A DNA stretch of 38,168 bases, from the NCBI GenBank assembly GCA_025056115.1, contig JANWVM010000011.1:20970-59137 (forward strand), read 5' to 3'. Below are positions 26,244 to 34,278 of the stretch, piece by piece (the first letter of the stretch is position 1; each line of letters begins with the position of its first letter). The position numbers and the translations under genes are program-made. The stretch comes from Gloeomargarita sp. SKYG116 (lineage in GTDB: Bacteria; Cyanobacteriota; Cyanobacteriia; Gloeomargaritales; Gloeomargaritaceae). The notes below the pieces were generated by a model. That model was not told where the DNA came from, made no database searches, and was given only the letters and a program-made list of their open reading frames with translations.

Positions 26244-26681
26244 ATGGCGGCTGTTTCCGAACCCTATGGTGAGCGCATCATCCGGGAAGCGACGTTGATC
26301 ACGTTTCCTAATCCCCGTCCTGGTCGGCGTTACTGGATTCATATCACGCTGCCGGAGTTTACCTGCAAATGCCCGTTTTCCGGCTACCCTGACTTTGCCA
26401 CCATCTATCTGGATTACATCCCTGACCAGAAACTGGTGGAACTCAAATCCATCAAGCTCTACATCAACAGTTACCGGGATAAGCAAATCTCTCATGAGGC
26501 GGCAGCCAACCAAATCCTAGATGACTTTGTGGCCGCAGTGGCACCCCTAGCCGTACAGCTCAAAGCTGATTTCAACCCGCGCGGCAACGTGCATACGGTG
26601 GTGGAACTGGTGTATCCGGATTCACCAACGGGGAAATTGTCGGAGCAGTTCCTTGAGACGTTGGGTGGGACAGGCGACTAG
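26244..26681 (+). CDS. queF: NADPH-dependent 7-cyano-7-deazaguanine reductase (QueF)
   Basis: The product has 145 residues, the short unimodular QueF type. The catalytic cysteine lies in CKCPFSGYPD (C43 aligns with the usual LCPxTGxPD, D50 is the acid), and the QueF motif ELKSIKLYINSYRD follows at about 66-79. It reduces preQ0 to preQ1 for queuosine in tRNA. A GGGAG lies just before the ATG. I searched the leader for a preQ1 riboswitch and saw none. Confidence 0.95.
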   Translation: MAAVSEPYGERIIREATLITFPNPRPGRRYWIHITLPEFTCKCPFSGYPDFATIYLDYIPDQKLVELKSIKLYINSYRDKQISHEAAANQILDDFVAAVAPLAVQLKADFNPRGNVHTVVELVYPDSPTGKLSEQFLETLGGTGD

Positions 26682-26996
26682 TAACTAGGGAACCCTGGGA
26701 TAGCAACCATAGCAGAAAACATTTAGGTTGTCGCCCTTGGGAAGCCATCAACGTGGAAACGTCTAGGGTTTCGGTTGCTGCCTGTGAGCTACAGCCAAAC
26801 TCACCAGTACTTTTGCACCGTCTCTGGCAATTGACCAGACCGACTGACACCAACCGCCGCCCCGAATACCCTCTGCGCCAACATCAACAATTGCTACAGC
26901 GTGCGAAATTTTATTGCAAAAAACCGGCGCTTCAGCAACGGACTTCTCATTTGCCTAGACAATGCGAAGCGAGAACGTTGTGGAGTTGTAGTAGCG
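26682..26996 (+). other. 315-bp leader region upstream of the phycobilisome linker
   Basis: No gene is supported here. Frames of 90-100 residues exist on both strands but have no family features and unlikely composition. A short inverted repeat AGGGAACCCT sits just after queF. I could not fix a -35/-10 pair. A long untranslated leader would fit genes for phycobilisome components, but that is inference. Confidence 0.4.
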
Positions 26997-27848
26997 ATGA
27001 CCCAATCCACGTCCGCCCGCAATTTGGGCATCAGTGATTTTTCGCCCCAAGACCGGATTGAGTGGCGCAGCCCCGCCGATACCGACTTCATCATTCGCGC
27101 TGCCTACCGGCAAATCCTAGGCAATGACTATTTGATGAGCAGTGAGCGGCTGACCTACGCCGAATCCCAATTGCGCAACGGCAACATCACCGTGCGGGAG
27201 TTTGTGCGGGCGCTAGCCAAATCCGAATTGTATAAACAAAAATTCTTCTACCCCAATTCCAACAACCGCTTTATCGAGTTGAATTACAAGCACTTGTTGG
27301 GCCGCGCCCCTTACGACCAGAGCGAAATTGCTTACCACCTCGACCTGTACCACAAACAGGGCTATGACGCGGAAATTGACAGCTACATTGACAGTCCCGA
27401 GTACGCCGCCAACTTTGGGGAAAATGCGGTGCCAACCTACCGGGGCTTCTGGACGCAGCCAGGCCAAAAGGTGGTCGGGTTTACCCGCATGTTCCGGCTG
27501 TACCGGGGTTATGCCAACAGCGACCGGGCGCAACTCGAGCACGCCAATCCCCGCTTGAACTGGGAACTCGCCCAGAACAAGGCCAGCACGGTTGTCGCGC
27601 CGTCGGGGGTCAATGACGCCTGGGCCTACCGTCCGCCCCAAAACTTTGTTTCCCAATCCCGGCAAGGTCCAACCTTGGGGCAAGACACCCGCATGTACCG
27701 GGTGGAAGTGGTTGGTCTAGCTGGACCCGGCTATCCCCGAGTGCGGCGGGTGACCACGACCTTTCTCGTGCCCTATGACCAGCTCTCCCAGCGCCTGCAA
27801 CAAATCCAGCGGCAAGGGGGACGGATTGCGGGAGTGACGCCGGCATAA
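26997..27848 (+). CDS. Phycobilisome rod linker polypeptide, CpcC-like
   Basis: The product has 283 residues from the ATG at 26997. Residues about 25-150 form the PBS linker domain ([89 protein letters not shown]). Residues about 228-280 form a CpcD-like capping domain ([36 protein letters not shown]). This two-domain layout is that of rod linkers CpcC, PecC or CpeC, not of the rod-core linker CpcG. It joins phycobiliprotein discs in the rod. Which phycobiliprotein it binds cannot be decided, since no cpcBA, pecBA or cpeBA genes are in the window. In-frame sequence upstream to 26901 (GTG) is basic and not linker-like. Confidence 0.9.
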   Translation: MTQSTSARNLGISDFSPQDRIEWRSPADTDFIIRAAYRQILGNDYLMSSERLTYAESQLRNGNITVREFVRALAKSELYKQKFFYPNSNNRFIELNYKHLLGRAPYDQSEIAYHLDLYHKQGYDAEIDSYIDSPEYAANFGENAVPTYRGFWTQPGQKVVGFTRMFRLYRGYANSDRAQLEHANPRLNWELAQNKASTVVAPSGVNDAWAYRPPQNFVSQSRQGPTLGQDTRMYRVEVVGLAGPGYPRVRRVTTTFLVPYDQLSQRLQQIQRQGGRIAGVTPA

Positions 27849-27861
27849 ACGCCTTTCGCTA

Positions 27862-27890
27862 GGGGGGTGGGACCTAGAACCCTACTCCCC
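27862..27890 (+). terminator. Terminator-like hairpin after the rod linker gene
   Basis: GGGGGGTGGG (27862-27871) pairs with the segment 27880-27890 to give a 10-bp G/C-rich stem with one bulge and an 8-nt loop, 14 bp after the linker stop. There is no T tract behind it, so intrinsic termination is not assured. Another stem, CAGGG (27985-27989) with CCCTG (27998-28002), is followed by a short TTTT. Confidence 0.45.
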
Positions 27891-28048
27891 ACCATACCTA
27901 AGGGCTAATCACTTTCCATCATGACGGTGAGATAGACCCAATCCAATCAGGCCAAGAGAGATATTGCCAAGTCACCTATGCTTGCAGGGCAAAGCCCCCC
28001 TGTGGTTTTCCTAAATTATTTCTCCGATCAACTACCAACTTTATCAAT

Positions 28049-28846
28049 CTATGTTGCCCGGTTCATGACATCGAGATAGGCCATAGTAATTGAACAAAAT
28101 GTTAGGGGTATCGTCACCCCGAGACCTAATCCGCAAAGCAAAGCCCCGCCCAAATTGGTCAATATTAGCAACAAAAGGAACCAAAACCAAGACCAGAAAT
28201 TTTGCTTTACTAAACGCCAACTACAGACCATCGCCAGCCAAAAGTTTACATTCTGGTCAATGATGAACAGTTTACTAAACATGAGAACTGTACCTAGATA
28301 AGCCATAGTGATCAAGCCGTTTAGTATAAATAACCCCATCAGGATACCCGCCACAATTAAGTCCAAATAATTGGTTTGGATATCAATGTCATTAATATCA
28401 ACGCCTTGCATGGCAGCTAGGATTAGCAGAGCAATACTCGTACAAGTGACAAGCGCCAAGGCTGAAATAATCAGTAAAATGACAGATAAAAACAAACAGA
28501 ACAGAACAAAGCTCAAATCCGTCATCAAGAAGTCAAAAAATCGGACACAAATTCTCAGTAAATCTAGGGGTCGTACTGACTGATTACGGAGATACGCATA
28601 ATAAGCCAAAATGAACCAACCAGTATTGAGAGGCGACGCAAGTGTAACACCAACTATCGAATTAACTGGGAAGGGCGTTAATGACAGAGCTAGACCAATG
28701 AGTAAAAGCAGGACAAGATAAACACTAAATATCACCCAGTGAGACCGGGCAACCTCCCATCCCTGACCAATAAATTCCCCAGGTCTTACCTGGTAACCAT
28801 CTACTAACAACTGCGTCAGAGTCCTGGACGTCCCGTTTGTATGCAT
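28049..28846 (-). CDS. Integral membrane protein, paralogue of the upstream gene
   Basis: The product has 265 residues with about six hydrophobic segments. The N-terminal QLLVDGYQVRPGEFIGQGWE and C-terminal FIIDQNVNFWLAMV, TNLGGALLCGLGLG and IPLTFCSITMAYLDVMN match the neighbouring 209-residue protein position by position, with roughly 55 extra residues in the middle. I do not recognise a named function. An AGGAGAG stands before the ATG. The two genes are 63 bp apart, same strand, and A/T richer than most of the window. Convergent to the linker gene, with a 200-bp spacer. Confidence 0.75.
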   Translation of the reverse strand: MHTNGTSRTLTQLLVDGYQVRPGEFIGQGWEVARSHWVIFSVYLVLLLLIGLALSLTPFPVNSIVGVTLASPLNTGWFILAYYAYLRNQSVRPLDLLRICVRFFDFLMTDLSFVLFCLFLSVILLIISALALVTCTSIALLILAAMQGVDINDIDIQTNYLDLIVAGILMGLFILNGLITMAYLGTVLMFSKLFIIDQNVNFWLAMVCSWRLVKQNFWSWFWFLLLLILTNLGGALLCGLGLGVTIPLTFCSITMAYLDVMNRAT

Positions 28847-28909
28847 CTTCAGCTCTCCTCCGACTCTCAGCAGGACTCAGCAATCTAACGGCGGGAATTT
28901 CCACCTGGG

Positions 28910-29539
28910 CTATGCTCCCTGATTCATGATGTCCATGTAAGCTATCGTTAGGGCACAAAATGTCAGCGGCAGAGTTAGCAAAAGTCCCACGCAACAAAGC
29001 AATGTACCACCGAGATTAATCAACCCCAACAACAGTGAAAAAGCGAATATCGGGAAAAATCGTTTTGTCACCAATTGCAGGCTGGTTTGCATCGCTGGCC
29101 AAAAATCTAGATTCTGGTCAATAATCACCAATTGGGTGAACATATAGCCAGTTGCCAGATAAATCCCTGGTATCAAACACAGCACCATCCCCACGCCAAT
29201 TAAAAGCCCAGAAACCAAACCTGCTAACAAAAAAGTGGCAAATTTTTCAAAGCCCTTGAAACAATCTGAAAATTCCACCGGCTCACCCTGCATTTGCTTA
29301 TAAGCAACAATGAACATACCGGCGCTCAGCGGGGGGCCAACGATCATAGTAGCCAGCGAACCAAAAGGAATTAGAGCTAGGACAACACCAATGCCAAACT
29401 GCAGCGCTGCAAAGCCGATAAATATCCCAATCTGCGACTGCATCAATTCCCAACCTCGGGACAGATACTCGCCGATTTTGACTTCATAGCCGTAGGTCAG
29501 CAGCCGTGACATATCCCTTGGTGCGCCGCCATAGGTCAT
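28910..29539 (-). CDS. Integral membrane protein, paralogue of the downstream gene
   Basis: The product has 209 residues with about four to five hydrophobic segments. Conserved features: RLLTYGYEVKIGEYLSRGWE near the N-terminus, a middle GMVLCLIPGIYLATGYMFT (a glycine/proline-broken helix found in several poorly characterised bacterial membrane families), VIIDQNLDFWPAMQ and INLGGTLLCCVGLLLTLPLT. No enzymatic motif is visible. It is the shorter and probably more family-typical of the tandem pair. It diverges from lgt across 112 bp, and a G-rich ribosome site precedes the ATG. Confidence 0.75.
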   Translation of the reverse strand: MTYGGAPRDMSRLLTYGYEVKIGEYLSRGWELMQSQIGIFIGFAALQFGIGVVLALIPFGSLATMIVGPPLSAGMFIVAYKQMQGEPVEFSDCFKGFEKFATFLLAGLVSGLLIGVGMVLCLIPGIYLATGYMFTQLVIIDQNLDFWPAMQTSLQLVTKRFFPIFAFSLLLGLINLGGTLLCCVGLLLTLPLTFCALTIAYMDIMNQGA

Positions 29540-29651
29540 GATTAATCATCCCCCCCTGCCACCACACCCTTTACCTCCCACATTTCCCGACCTTTGTCAA
29601 GGACACTGGTTGGGTTACACTGAACCTAGCCGCAGTGGGTTGAGTTAGCCA

Positions 29652-30476
29652 ATGGTTCTCCGTTCCCCTGGTCCCAATCTCTGGGAATTTGGCCCGTTTG
29701 CCATTCGCTGGTATGGGGCGCTGATTGCAGTTGCCGTTTTGCTGGGGCTGAATCTCTCCCAATTCCTGGCAAAACGTCGTGGACTCAACCCTGAATGGAT
29801 TAGCGATCTAGCTTTGACGCTGGTGATAGGTTCTCTGTTAGGCGCGCGGTTGTACTACGTTATCTTTCAGTGGTCCTATTACGCCCAAAATCCCTGGGAA
29901 ATCCTGGCGATTTGGCATGGAGGGCTGGCGATTCACGGGGCGATTTTAGCTGGTTTGTTGATCACGTATATCTACGCGCGGCGACAAAAGATTTCTCTGT
30001 GGCAGTTAACTGATGTATTAGTGCCATCGCTGGCGCTGGGGCAAATGCTGGGGCGGTGGGGTAATTTCTTCAATTCCGAAGCGTTTGGGAGTCCCACGGA
30101 TTTGCCCTGGAAACTGTATATTCCTTATGAGAAACGCCCGCCGGAATTGCGCCAGTTTGAATACTTTCATCCCACGTTTCTCTACGAATCGCTCTGGAAT
30201 CTGCTGGTGGGGAGCCTGCTGCTCTATTTGTTTTTCCGGTATCCCCGCTTGCGTCCGGGCACGTTGACGTTGGTGTATATGGCGGGTTATAGCCTGGGGC
30301 GGTTATGTATCGAAGGGTTGCGCACAGACAGCCTGATGCTGGGACCATGGCGGGTGGCCCAACTTGTGAGCGTGGTGGGGATAGTGGTAGGACTTGCAGG
30401 TTTACTGTGGTTGTACGTGGGGCGGCGGGCTTTACCCGATGTCGTTCCCTCCCCATCCCAGTACAATAGGGGTTAA
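29652..30476 (+). CDS. lgt: Prolipoprotein diacylglyceryl transferase
   Basis: The product has 274 residues with seven predicted membrane segments. Lgt signatures are present: [42 protein letters not shown] and the Lgt box [13 protein letters not shown], then [12 protein letters not shown]. It transfers diacylglycerol from phosphatidylglycerol to the lipobox cysteine of prolipoproteins. The ATG at 29652 gives the usual N-terminus. DUF2237 follows 18 bp later and may share the transcript. Confidence 0.95.
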   Translation: MVLRSPGPNLWEFGPFAIRWYGALIAVAVLLGLNLSQFLAKRRGLNPEWISDLALTLVIGSLLGARLYYVIFQWSYYAQNPWEILAIWHGGLAIHGAILAGLLITYIYARRQKISLWQLTDVLVPSLALGQMLGRWGNFFNSEAFGSPTDLPWKLYIPYEKRPPELRQFEYFHPTFLYESLWNLLVGSLLLYLFFRYPRLRPGTLTLVYMAGYSLGRLCIEGLRTDSLMLGPWRVAQLVSVVGIVVGLAGLLWLYVGRRALPDVVPSPSQYNRG

Positions 30477-30494
30477 ACATTGGGACGTTGACCG

Positions 30495-30875
30495 ATGCCG
30501 CACGCGCTGAACGTATTGGGAACGCCGCTGGAAGTTTGCTGTCGTTCGCCCCTGACAGGCTTTTATCGCACGGGTTACTGTGAAACGGGGCCAGATGATC
30601 TAGGTGTGCATACGGTTTGTGCTCAGGTCACCCAGGCGTTTTTGGAATTTACGCTCAAGCAGGGCAACGATTTGATGACCCCGAACCCCCTGTACAACTT
30701 TCCTGGCCTGAAACCGGGTGACCGCTGGTGCCTGTGCGCCAGTCGCTGGGAAGAAGCCCGTCGCGCGGGTGTGGCTCCCCCGATTATCCTGGCGGCGACC
30801 CATCAAAAAACCCTGGAGATCATCCCGCTGGAAATCCTGCAGGAGTACAGCCTTAGCTCGCCTCTGTCCGGGTGA
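30495..30875 (+). CDS. DUF2237 family protein
   Basis: The product has 126 residues. The Cys-rich N-terminal blocks LEVCCRSPLTGFYRTGYC and ETGPDDLGVHTVCA, then NDLMTPNPLYNFPGLKPGDRWCLCASRW, are typical of DUF2237, a family of unknown function with conserved cysteines that could bind metal (inference). It follows lgt by 18 bp. Its 3' end overlaps the convergent DUF3611 gene by 23 bp. Confidence 0.88.
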   Translation: MPHALNVLGTPLEVCCRSPLTGFYRTGYCETGPDDLGVHTVCAQVTQAFLEFTLKQGNDLMTPNPLYNFPGLKPGDRWCLCASRWEEARRAGVAPPIILAATHQKTLEIIPLEILQEYSLSSPLSG

Positions 30876-31395
30876 TGCGCCACAGGGGCCACAGGCTGGT
30901 CAACAACGCCCCAAAGTGTGCGGCAATTGTATTGAGCAACCCCTGCACCACCAAAATATCCATTGCATCCACCGGTTGAGTCGCCAGGGCAATGGTTCCC
31001 TGGGGGACGAGTAACGCCTTGGCAAACAAACTCCCCACCACGACAAAGGTGCCCAGCAGGGTTGCCAGCATTCCCATCAGGGAAACGCCCATCTCCATAA
31101 ACAATCGGTTGAAAACTTCGTTTTTGCGGGGGCGTTCTTCCCACTCTGCATCGGCCAAGCGACGCGCCAGTTCCACACTGCGGTACTTTAACCAAATACC
31201 CAACGCCAGGGTCGCAATCCCCAGCAATCCCAAAAACAGTCCTAATCCACTCTGCAACCTGGCCCGCCGCTGCAACAGGGCAAACAGTAGGATCAGTGAC
31301 GCCACGACCCCCAGCACCACCTGCACCCAAAACCCGACCCAACTGGCCCGTTTCAGGGTGTAGGCCGCCTGCAACCGCTTAGAACCCGACGACAC
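30853..31395 (-). CDS. DUF3611 family membrane protein
   Basis: The product has 180 residues from a GTG at 31393-31395. Four hydrophobic segments are visible, with RASWVGFWVQVVLGVVASLILLF at the start and GLGLFLGLLGIATLALGIW next. The family occurs in cyanobacteria and plastids; I recall the plastid envelope protein TIC21/PIC1 belonging to it, which would suggest metal or protein transport, but this is from memory. The GTG overlaps the yggT stop by 17 bp, consistent with coupling in a glcE-yggT-DUF3611 transcript. Confidence 0.8.
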   Translation of the reverse strand: MSSGSKRLQAAYTLKRASWVGFWVQVVLGVVASLILLFALLQRRARLQSGLGLFLGLLGIATLALGIWLKYRSVELARRLADAEWEERPRKNEVFNRLFMEMGVSLMGMLATLLGTFVVVGSLFAKALLVPQGTIALATQPVDAMDILVVQGLLNTIAAHFGALLTSLWPLWRITRTEAS

Positions 31396-31666
31396 CGCTG
31401 GCTACCACAGAACTCAAGGCAACCACAATCACTTGCAGCACTAAAAAAGCCAGAATCGGCGAAAAATCAATTCCCCCCAAAGGCGGCAGAATAGCGCGAA
31501 AGATATTCAGATAGGGGTCGGTCAACTGGCTGAGCGTCATCCAGGGCTGGTTGTACCAATTGATGGTGGGAAACCAACTCAGCAACACCCGCAAAATCAA
31601 CAGCACAAAGTAGATATTGATAAAACTAATCACGCCTTGCATCAGCAAAACCAGCGTGCTGGACAT
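31379..31666 (-). CDS. YggT/Ycf19-family membrane protein
   Basis: The product has 95 residues from the ATG at 31664-31666, preceded by AGGGG. Two membrane segments flank the family motif LRVLLSWFPTINW and DPYLNIFRAILPPLGGIDFSPI. YggT/Ycf19 proteins are linked to division or thylakoid/nucleoid organisation in cyanobacteria and plastids; function is not established here. It lies 17 bp after the GlcE-like gene. Confidence 0.9.
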   Translation of the reverse strand: MSSTLVLLMQGVISFINIYFVLLILRVLLSWFPTINWYNQPWMTLSQLTDPYLNIFRAILPPLGGIDFSPILAFLVLQVIVVALSSVVASGVVGF

Positions 31667-31683
31667 GACTGAACCCCTAAAAC

Positions 31684-32829
31684 TCACTCGCTCTTATCAT
31701 ACTCCCACAACCAGCGCCCCGGATTGAGCCGGTCGTCAGGGTCGAGTGCCTGCTTTACCCGTCGCATCAGGGTCAAACTCTCTGGCCGTACATCCCAGCG
31801 CTCCGGCACCGGCGGCCCAGCCAGCACACTGACATAGCCATAAGGACGCACAAACGCCCGCAGCTTATCCACCAACTCGGGCACATTCGCTGGCGCTGGC
31901 GTACACACCACCCGGCCAATGCCCACCCCGCTATGGATTTGCAACCACGCCTGGGGAAGTAACTGCTGAATATATTCCGCCAGGGCAACCGTTTGCGTGG
32001 GTAGTACCCCGACTTTGAGCAACAGGTGCGATGAACTCGCTGGCAGGCTCAGCAAGCGGCTGATGTGCATCCCCGTTTCGGGATTGATTTCCGTTGCTGT
32101 GGCATCCCCCCACACCGCTTGCAAGCGGGCGACCTGTTCCGCCACTGCGGTTGCTGTTCCCCGCACCTCAACCCACAGGCTCAACCGCGCCGGATAGCCC
32201 AACTGTTCTACAAGCGCCGCTGACAGCACATCCACCGCCGTTGGTTGGACAGGGGCATCCAAGACGCGCTGGCGTAACCCGGCCATCTCCGCCCCCTGCA
32301 CCAGCAAACAGCGCGTCTCCGGCGGCAACGGGTACAACCGCAAACTGGCTTGGGTAATGATCCCCAACGTCCCCCAGGAACCCGTCAGCAATTTCATCAG
32401 GTCGTAGCCCGCCACGTTTTTCACCACCTGGCCGCCCGCTTTGACCAGCACCCCATCAGGCCGCACCCATTGCACTCCCAGGAGTAAATCCCGCACACCC
32501 CCGTAGCGCTGGCGTCCTGGTCCCGCATCCGCCGTAGCAATGATGCCCCCCACCGTGGCTTGGTCGGGATACAGGGGCTGCACCGGCCACCACTGGTTTT
32601 GCTCAACCAACAGCGCCTGCAAATCGGCCCATTTCATCCCCGCTTCGACCGTTGCCACCAAATCCGCCACTGCATAGTTGACCACCCGATTTAAGGCGGC
32701 TGTACAAACGACCAATCCCTGTCCTGCTCCACCCCAATGGGCCTTGCTGTTTTGTCCCTGGATTTGCAACGGTTGCGTTCCGGTCTGCCGCACAAATGCC
32801 GCTAATTCTGCCGCTGTCGCCGGTTGCAT
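31684..32829 (-). CDS. glcE: FAD-binding oxidase, glycolate oxidase subunit GlcE-like
   Basis: The product has 381 residues. The N-terminal FAD-binding PCMH-type domain (about 1-180) has PLQIQGQNSKAHWGG, TVEAGMKWADLQALL, PDQATVGGIIATADAGPGRQRYGGVRDLL and VVKNVAGYDLMKLLTGSWGT. The C-terminal domain ends in LDPDDRLNPGRW. The length and GYDLMKLLTGS fit GlcE, one of the three subunits (GlcD, E, F) of glycolate dehydrogenase in photorespiration; GlcD and GlcF are not in the window. Its start faces the DnaA-box region. Confidence 0.88.
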   Translation of the reverse strand: MQPATAAELAAFVRQTGTQPLQIQGQNSKAHWGGAGQGLVVCTAALNRVVNYAVADLVATVEAGMKWADLQALLVEQNQWWPVQPLYPDQATVGGIIATADAGPGRQRYGGVRDLLLGVQWVRPDGVLVKAGGQVVKNVAGYDLMKLLTGSWGTLGIITQASLRLYPLPPETRCLLVQGAEMAGLRQRVLDAPVQPTAVDVLSAALVEQLGYPARLSLWVEVRGTATAVAEQVARLQAVWGDATATEINPETGMHISRLLSLPASSSHLLLKVGVLPTQTVALAEYIQQLLPQAWLQIHSGVGIGRVVCTPAPANVPELVDKLRAFVRPYGYVSVLAGPPVPERWDVRPESLTLMRRVKQALDPDDRLNPGRWLWEYDKSE

Positions 32830-32869
32830 CGTTCCCCAAATTGTGATGATTCTTCACATTCTGACCAAG

Positions 32870-32976
32870 TTATCCCCAGGTTAAGGCGAGTTATCCCCAA
32901 CTTATCCACAGGTTGCCCCTACTTATCCACAGCCCCCCACGTCATTATCCCCCTTTTCGCCCCCGCTTGTGGATAA
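32870..32976. repeat. Array of six DnaA boxes
   Basis: Five boxes face the plus direction and the last faces minus. Three match the E. coli consensus TTATCCACA exactly; two have C for A at position 7 and one also differs at the last base. Chance occurrence of three perfect 9-mers within 75 bp is very unlikely. Confidence 0.9.
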
Positions 32977-32984
32977 CTTTGACT

Positions 32985-33053
32985 GTAAAGGAATGTAACA
33001 AAAATCGGCCTGAAACCCCGTGTTTTCGTTGGACGTAAAGAAATGTTACGAAA
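32985..33053 (+). repeat. 19-bp imperfect direct repeat beside the DnaA boxes
   Basis: GTAAAGGAATGTAACAAAA (32985-33003) and GTAAAGAAATGTTACGAAA (33035-33053) differ at three or four positions and start exactly 50 bp apart. They could be binding sites of an origin-unwinding or regulatory protein, or operator sites for the downstream DUF2811 gene. Confidence 0.65.
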
Positions 33054-33154
33054 CGGGCGAGATGGACGAATTTGACAGCCCGACCGGATTTCGGCTGAAA
33101 TAAGCACAGAGCGGTGGGGAGTGCTTGCAAATTTTCTTAACGCAAAAGGGTATG

Positions 33155-33361
33155 ATGGCGATGGGTAGTCGGGTGGTGGTCCAGGCAGAGATTCCGGTGG
33201 AGTTGCACGAAAGTTTACAAGGGTACCTGGCGACGCATCCTGATTGGGACGTGCATCGGGTGTGCAGCGCGGCGTTGTCTTTATTTTTGTTGCAGAACAC
33301 GGAGAATGACCGCCGGGTGGCGCGAGTGTATCTGGATACGCTATTTCGCGTGCCGCGCTAG
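33155..33361 (+). CDS. DUF2811 family small protein
   Basis: The product is 66-69 residues depending on the start. Three ATGs (33152, 33155, 33161) follow an AAAAGGG site; I chose 33155 for spacing. The family blocks are VVVQAEIPVELHESLQGYL, HPDWDVHRVCSAALSLFLLQN and RVARVYLDTLFR. The pattern of helix, amphipathic helix and small size looks like a ribbon-helix-helix-type DNA-binding or antitoxin-like fold, but that is inference; the family function is unknown to me. It is the first gene to the right of the DnaA-box region. Confidence 0.8.
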   Translation: MAMGSRVVVQAEIPVELHESLQGYLATHPDWDVHRVCSAALSLFLLQNTENDRRVARVYLDTLFRVPR

Positions 33362-33402
33362 GCAGGGTATAACTGGAGTAAAAGCGCCAGAGCGGAGGAC
33401 GG

Positions 33403-34278
33403 ATGTTGCGATTTTTGGTTTTGTCGCCAGGTGATGCTACCGAGCAGTTGTGGTTATTCCCGACGTATCGCAGTCTGAGCCAAGCCCCGGCCCAGGTGGA
33501 TGTCGTGGTCGCGCCGGCGGTGGTTCCTCTATATGGGCTTTGCCCCTGGGTGGCACGGGTGCATACCTACGACTACAGCGGTCGCAACAGCCTGACGGAA
33601 TGGGTAAATTTGCTGGGAACGGTGCGGGACGGTTATTACGATGCGGTGATTTTGACCCAGCCCAGCGGCAGCTTGAGTTTTCTATTGTGGTTGAGCGGGG
33701 TGCGTGAGCGGGTGGGATTTGCCGGCCCTGGCCAACGCTGGCTGACCCAGGTGATCCCCCCCAAACCGGAGCAATATCCGCCGGAGTATTACCACGACTT
33801 GGTCAGGGGGGTGGGGTTGCAAATGCCCTGTGAACCGCTGGCAGTGCAACTTCCCGCAGCAGCCGTGACCTGGGCGGAAACGCAACAGCAGCAGTTGGGC
33901 TTGCAAGGGGGCTATGTGCTACTGGTTCCCGATGACGCTTATCCCCATTGGGAGCTAATCGCTGCTCAACTCCAGCAACAACAGCCCGATTTACCAGTAG
34001 CGGCGCTAGGGCGGGGACTTGCGGATATCCTGACGCTGACGCCGAGTAACTGGGAACAAGAAGCAGCATTACTAGCTGGTGCAACGTTGGTAATCGTCAG
34101 CGAAGCCCAGATGCTACGCATGCAATTGACGGCGGCGGTGCAAACTCCCCTAGTGGCCTTGCTGTCCCAGCAAACACCCCGGCGCCTGCTCCCGACCTCT
34201 GAACTCTGTATTCCCTTGCAGGCGGCGCAACTGGCAGACATCACACCGGAGCAGGTGTTGCAAGCGCTGGGGAATTAA
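33403..34278 (+). CDS. Glycosyltransferase family 9-like (heptosyltransferase-like) protein
   Basis: The product has 291 residues. The N-terminal LRFLVLSPGDATEQLWLFPTYRSL and the domain with LRxVGFAGPGQRWLTQVIPP-like VRERVGFAGPGQRWLTQ match GT9 proteins. The C-terminal nucleotide-sugar half is recognisable in GYVLLVPDDAYPHWELIAAQ and AALLAGATLVIVSEAQMLRM, though shorter than typical heptosyltransferases (about 320-350 residues) and with a degenerate SGP-type motif. The substrate is unknown. GGAGG precedes the ATG. The 3' end overlaps the 2TM gene by 4 bp. Confidence 0.75.
   Translation: MLRFLVLSPGDATEQLWLFPTYRSLSQAPAQVDVVVAPAVVPLYGLCPWVARVHTYDYSGRNSLTEWVNLLGTVRDGYYDAVILTQPSGSLSFLLWLSGVRERVGFAGPGQRWLTQVIPPKPEQYPPEYYHDLVRGVGLQMPCEPLAVQLPAAAVTWAETQQQQLGLQGGYVLLVPDDAYPHWELIAAQLQQQQPDLPVAALGRGLADILTLTPSNWEQEAALLAGATLVIVSEAQMLRMQLTAAVQTPLVALLSQQTPRRLLPTSELCIPLQAAQLADITPEQVLQALGN

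Larger units (their letters stand above)
32830..33154. other. Candidate replication origin (oriC): DnaA-box cluster plus direct repeats
   Basis: This intergenic region lies between divergent genes. It holds six DnaA-box-like 9-mers: TTATCCCCA at 32870-32878 and 32891-32899, perfect TTATCCACA at 32902-32910 and 32923-32931, TTATCCCCC at 32945-32953 and an inverted perfect TGTGGATAA at 32968-32976. Start-to-start spacings are 21, 11, 21, 22 and 23 bp, close to whole helical turns. A 19-bp imperfect direct repeat follows. A short A/T-rich stretch lies at about 33126-33147. No dnaA or dnaN is present within the window. A DnaA-titration or DnaA-regulated promoter region is the main alternative. 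Confidence 0.75.

Noticed and set aside
26753-27037. A 94-codon plus-strand frame between queF and the linker
   Set aside because: No family features, low-complexity residue mix, and it overlaps the certain linker gene in another frame.
31864-31872. TTATCCACC inside the GlcE-like gene as another DnaA box
   Set aside because: A single near-match inside coding sequence, well away from the cluster.
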